This document shows, piece by piece, positions 45,753 to 49,673 of a DNA stretch of 49,673 nt (within the stretch, counting starts at the first letter, position 1; each line of letters opens with the position of its first letter). The stretch covers positions 1-49,673 of the forward strand of contig MU400768.1 in assembly GCA_022578965.1 (NCBI GenBank). Reading direction: 5' to 3'. The DNA is from Xylaria sp. FL1777 (lineage: Eukaryota > Ascomycota > Sordariomycetes > Xylariales > Xylariaceae). Below the pieces are notes generated by a model. The model worked only from the letters and a program-made list of their open reading frames with translations. It was not told the origin of the DNA and searched no databases. The translations under genes were made by a program, and so were the position numbers.

Positions 45753-46246
45753 TGTTATAAAATTAACATTAAAGTAGCTTTTAAAGCAGCTTAATGTTTT
45801 TATATATACTTTGCACTTTTTTTTTTGCTAGCTAAAACTAAAGTTACATAATAACTTACTTAGCTTACTAAGCTTACAATAATTTAAAGCTTACTAAGCT
45901 TATAATAATCTAAAGTTAACTAAGCTTATAATAATTTAGTGTTTATTAAACTTACAATAATTTAAAAAAAGTTACTACTTTTTTTACTTTTTTTTTGTTT
46001 ATATAAACATATATTTCTTATATTTAATTATTTACTTAGTTCTAGTTTTTTAGCTATTAATTTCTTATAACTGCTAAGCACTAATATACTTATTACTTTT
46101 AATTCCTTAAAACCCCTATTAATGCATAGTAATAAAAGTACCCCGAAAACCTCCTTAATAAACCACTGTTAAGGATTTTATTATTACTTATAAATTAAGA
46201 CTTTAAAAGCAAACTTGTTATATTAGTGTATAATAAGTCCGTTATA
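45753..46246 (+). repeat. 3' LTR of Gypsy copy 2, 494 bp
   Basis: It starts TGTTATAAAATTAAC and ends TCCGTTATA. It is followed by the target duplication ATTTA. Inside are AAGCTTA-type repeats at about 45850-45950. Confidence 0.93.
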
Positions 46247-46251
46247 ATTTA

Positions 46252-49200
46252 GTATATTTTTAACCTTATAAATGTTTTAATTTATTTTTATTTCTAGTTA
46301 TATTTTAATAAGTGTTCTAATAAATGCTAGTTCTAGTAAAAAAATGTAAAAAATAAAATAGATTTATATATTTTTTAATAATAACAGTTTATAGTTAATA
46401 AATAAAATAATTTCTTTAATTTTAAAAAAGCTAAGTTTTTTAAATTTTAATTTATTGCTTAGTTATTTTGTTTTAATTTAAAAAATAGTAATGTTTATAT
46501 TTTGTTTTTATTGTAATAAATAAACTTTGTTTTTTTTTTTAAAAGTTAGTTCTTTAGTTTGTTTTTTGTTATAACATATTAATATTTGTTGTTATAAAAA
46601 TTAAAAGCATAGTTGCAGTTTAGCTTATAATGTTTTAATTTTTGTTATAATAGTTTTTGCTTAAAGTACTATAATTAAAATAACAAGTGCTTTTATTAAT
46701 GTTTTTTTTTGTTTTTTAATAATTACTTGCTATTTATAAACAGCTTTATGCAAAAATATGTTTATATTTTTGTTTATTAATATATTATATAAAATTTGTA
46801 CTATTAGTAATAGTTTTACTTAATTGTTTTATTAATAGTTAATATAACTTTATAAATATTGTTTTAATATTTAGTTTAGTTTTTTTATTTGTTTATTTGT
46901 TTATAAGTAATAAGCAATTAAAAACTTTAATTTAATACTAATAAGTTTAAAAAAGCTAGTTTTAAACTTAAAAATAAACAATTTATTTTAGTTTAAAACA
47001 ATCTTTTTTAATAGCTTATGCTTATTTAAATATTAGCGTATAAAAGCATATATAAGTTGTTTAACTATTATATTTTTTTTAAACAGTAAAAAGTAAGCAT
47101 ACTTAGTAAGTTTATTAATAATAACTTATATTTTATTGTATTATATTTTTATAACTAAATTAATTAATAAAAGTAGTATTATAATAAAATTTTAAACAAT
47201 AATATGTTATGCTTATTTAAGTATTTATATAAGTTATAATAGTTTATAAAGCTTATATTAAACTATTTTAGCTTTATTACAAATATTGCATTTTTTTATA
47301 ATAAATTTAACTATGTTTTATAGTTTTAAAAAATCGTATTTCTTTTATAATTATTAAACTATTTTTGTTGCTTTTTAGTATTTATATAATAAGTATTTAT
47401 AAAATTTCTTAATAAACTTATTTTGTAAAAATTCTAGTAAATAAACCTTATATTTATATATTAGCTTGTTATTTTTTAATTTTTTGTGTTTTTATAGTTA
47501 TGCTAATTTTTTTAAGTTATAAGCTTATTATAGCTATATATTTATAAAGTCCTTAAATATAACTTTAATTTTTAAGCTTTTATTTTTTTAGAAATATAAT
47601 ACTTAAATGTTTTTTTTTAAAACTTTAAATCTTTTTTAATTTTGTTAACTAAGTATATCTGCTTAAATGTTTTTTTTTCTTAATATAACATATTTTAAAG
47701 TTAAACTTAAAGAAAAAAACTATTTAATTTTTATGTTATTTAGTAATTTTTTATATAGTTATAAATTTTGTTAAGTTTTAATAATTTAAATAAATTTTAA
47801 TTAGCTTTATAATTTTTATAAAAAACAGTTTTTATTTTTTAAGTGCTATAATAATTACAAACAGTTTTTTATTATATATAAAGTATTATAATGCTATATT
47901 TTATAATGCTTTAAAATAATAAGCTATTAAATACTATTTTTTGTTGTTTTTTAGTTGTTTTAAAACTTTTATAATTATACTATTTAAAGCATTTATTTTT
48001 AGCTTTTTCTTTTTTTATAAATTAAATAGTTTAACTATAAAATTAAAAATAACTTTTAATTTTAGTTTTTTAAAAGCTTTTTAAGCTTTTTTTAAAATTA
48101 AAAAAGATTTTCTTTTGTATTTTTTTTTTATATACTTTATAAAATAAAATGCTATTTTTTTCAAGTTTTAAATTAATATTTAAACATAGTTCAAAAATTT
48201 TAATGCTTGTTATATATTTATAATAGTAGCTAAATTAAGTATTTTTTAGTTTTATACTATATTAATTTTTAACTATTAAATTTATATTTGTTTTAAAGTA
48301 ATTATAAAGTTTAAAAAGTTAATTTTTTATATATACTATATATATTTTTTTGTATTAAATTATAATTTTACTTGTTTAAGTGTTTTTAATACTTAAGTTA
48401 TATATTTTTTGTGTTTTTTTAATGTTTTAAAGTAAATTAAAATATTATTTAAATAAATAAACATAAACTTGTTTAAAAACTTTTATAAAATTATTATTAT
48501 TATATATTAAAAGCTAGCTAATATGTTTTATAGTTTTTATAGCATAATTATATATTTATATAATTTATATATTATTTATATAGTAGTTTTTTATTTTTTT
48601 CTTTTAGCTATTTTAATAGCATAATATTTATTTAAAATATTAACTGCTATAAACTATTTTGCTTAACTAATATTTTTTTTTATAATTATTAGCAAAATAA
48701 AGAAATATTTATTTATAATAATAATTATGTTTAATAGTTAATAGTTAACTATTATTTGCTATATTAGTTTTTTTTTTTTATTAATTAGTTGTTTTTTATT
48801 TTTTATTTTAAGTACTAGTATTATAAAATATTTAGCAAATAATTAAAATTTTTTTAGAAATCCTTTTGCTAAATTTTTCTAAATGTATTTTTATAAAACG
48901 TTCGTTTTATTTAAGCTTATATAATATATTTAATAAAGCTTTAGTTAACATTTTTCTTTAATAAAAATGTAGTAATTTTATAAGCTATGTTTAAAAAGTT
49001 TTTTTTTTTTTTTTTTTTTAAATAGTTTATAAAATTTATAATATACTTTTAGTATTTTGTTTAGAATTTCTTTTGTAATTTTTCTAATTTTTTTGCTTTG
49101 TTTTTTATTTTTTTAATTAATAGTTTTTGCTTTTTATTAAATTAAAAAATTGCTAGTTTTTAGCTATAATATTTCTAAAATAATATTATAATTAAATAAA

Positions 49201-49673
49201 TTAATAATATTTAATATAATTTGTTTTTTGTATTTTTATATAAATATATTAAAAAGTTTGGTTTTTTTAAGTATATAACTATTATTATAGCTAAAAGTAC
49301 TTTTATTAAATTTTTTAATTTTTTAGGATTTTTGCTTATATTTTTAAAAAATTTTATTTTGTTTTACTACTTTAAGTAAAATTATATTAGCTTGTATTTT
49401 TAAGTTAATTAAAGTATTATATTTTTTTTTTTAATATATAAATTTAACTTTAAATTAGTTTTGCTAGTTATTATATTAAACTTTACGTAAAGCTTTAGTT
49501 TTTTTAGCTATTTGCTGCTTTTTTAGCAAGTATTTATTTTATTTTTTAATTCTTTTTTATAAGATATTTAAATGCTCGTTTTATTTTATATTTTAAATAT
49601 TATTGCGCTTTATTTTATTTTTGCTTTTAATTAAGCTTTAAATTATAGTTTTTAAGCTTTTTTACTTTTAATA
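46252..49673 (-). pseudogene. Gypsy pol relic of copy 4, runs off the window
   Basis: It is colinear with 38655-42060 of copy 3. It begins in the 3' end of the coding region and, in element sense, reads backwards through integrase and reverse transcriptase (YLNN at 48444-48455, in an FLNKF(M/V)FIYLNN context). It shows the same G-to-A loss of both catalytic Asp codons. The gag half lies beyond the window. Confidence 0.82.

Larger units (their letters stand above)
30845..46246 (+). mobile_element. Ty3/Gypsy copy 2, complete, interrupted by copy 3
   Basis: It has LTRs at 30845-31338 and 45753-46246 and target duplication ATTTA (30840-30844, 46247-46251). Without copy 3 (37349-45047 plus one duplicated AGTAG) its length is about 7.70 kb, equal to copy 3. 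It inserted into copy 4 near that element's 3' end. Internal sequence starts at 31339 and is interrupted at 37348; it resumes at 45048 with the 3' untranslated part and purine-rich tract (AAAAAAAGAGAAATAA). Confidence 0.94.
29541..49673 (-). mobile_element. Ty3/Gypsy copy 4, split by copy 2, truncated by window end
   Basis: This is the outermost of three nested elements. Its 3' LTR is at 29541-30034 and 3' internal sequence at 30035-30844. The rest (46252-49673, continuing past the window) resumes after the inserted copy 2. The junction is exact: ATTTA stands at 30840-30844 and again at 46247-46251, and joining the two restores the continuous sequence found in copy 3 near 38645-38655. A YLNN reverse transcriptase motif on the minus strand lies at 48444-48455. 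Confidence 0.92.

Noticed and set aside
1..49673. Mitochondrial, apicoplast or bacterial AT-rich DNA
   Set aside because: No rRNA, tRNA or organelle protein genes are present. Gypsy, Fot1 and LINE relics with C-to-T saturation point to a fungal nuclear genome.

Overview
The window is a transposon graveyard in what is most likely the nuclear genome of a filamentous ascomycete. It is extremely AT-rich, stop codons fill every frame, and I see no intact host gene, rRNA or tRNA. The base changes look like repeat-induced point mutation (RIP): multicopy DNA has been changed by C-to-T and G-to-A substitutions with very few indels. The element mix (Ty3/Gypsy LTR retrotransposon, Fot1/Pogo-type Tc1-mariner transposon, Tad-like LINE, a short non-autonomous TIR element) is typical of Pezizomycotina. 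The species cannot be named from the sequence.

Left part, 1-15426: a Fot1-like element 'A' (minus strand) is the oldest layer. A Gypsy element (copy 1, plus strand, ending with its 3' LTR at 7500) lies in A, and a second Fot1-like element 'B' (7856-9715) sits in A at a TA. A LINE (10235-15378, minus strand) sits inside A's right terminal repeat, flanked by a 14-bp target duplication. Gypsy copy 1 itself carries a third Fot1-like copy (155-2015).

Middle, 15427-29540: a mosaic of a second LINE copy (plus strand, 3' end near 21.6 kb), a three-copy dispersed repeat with an 89-bp minisatellite, a 79-bp tandem repeat, a higher-order satellite-like array (18.25-19.67 kb), an unclassified decayed stretch (22.5-26.1 kb), a little-mutated MITE with long inverted repeats (27.5-28.0 kb), and low-complexity AGCTAT-rich DNA that passes into a small GC-richer island (28.8-29.25 kb).

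Right part, 29541-49673: three copies of the same Gypsy family nested in each other. Copy 4 (minus, 3' LTR at 29541) was hit by copy 2 (plus, 30845-46246, duplication ATTTA), which was hit by copy 3 (minus, 37349-45047, duplication AGTAG). All five LTRs of these copies are 494 bp.

The coding relics are readable only by allowing for RIP: a Fot1-type transposase whose three catalytic Asp codons are all now Asn, and a Gypsy gag zinc knuckle, YLDD-type reverse transcriptase motif (now YLNN) and integrase zinc-finger half. Nothing here looks active. The interest is in the nesting record, the unusual context of the surviving cytosines, and the tandem arrays.
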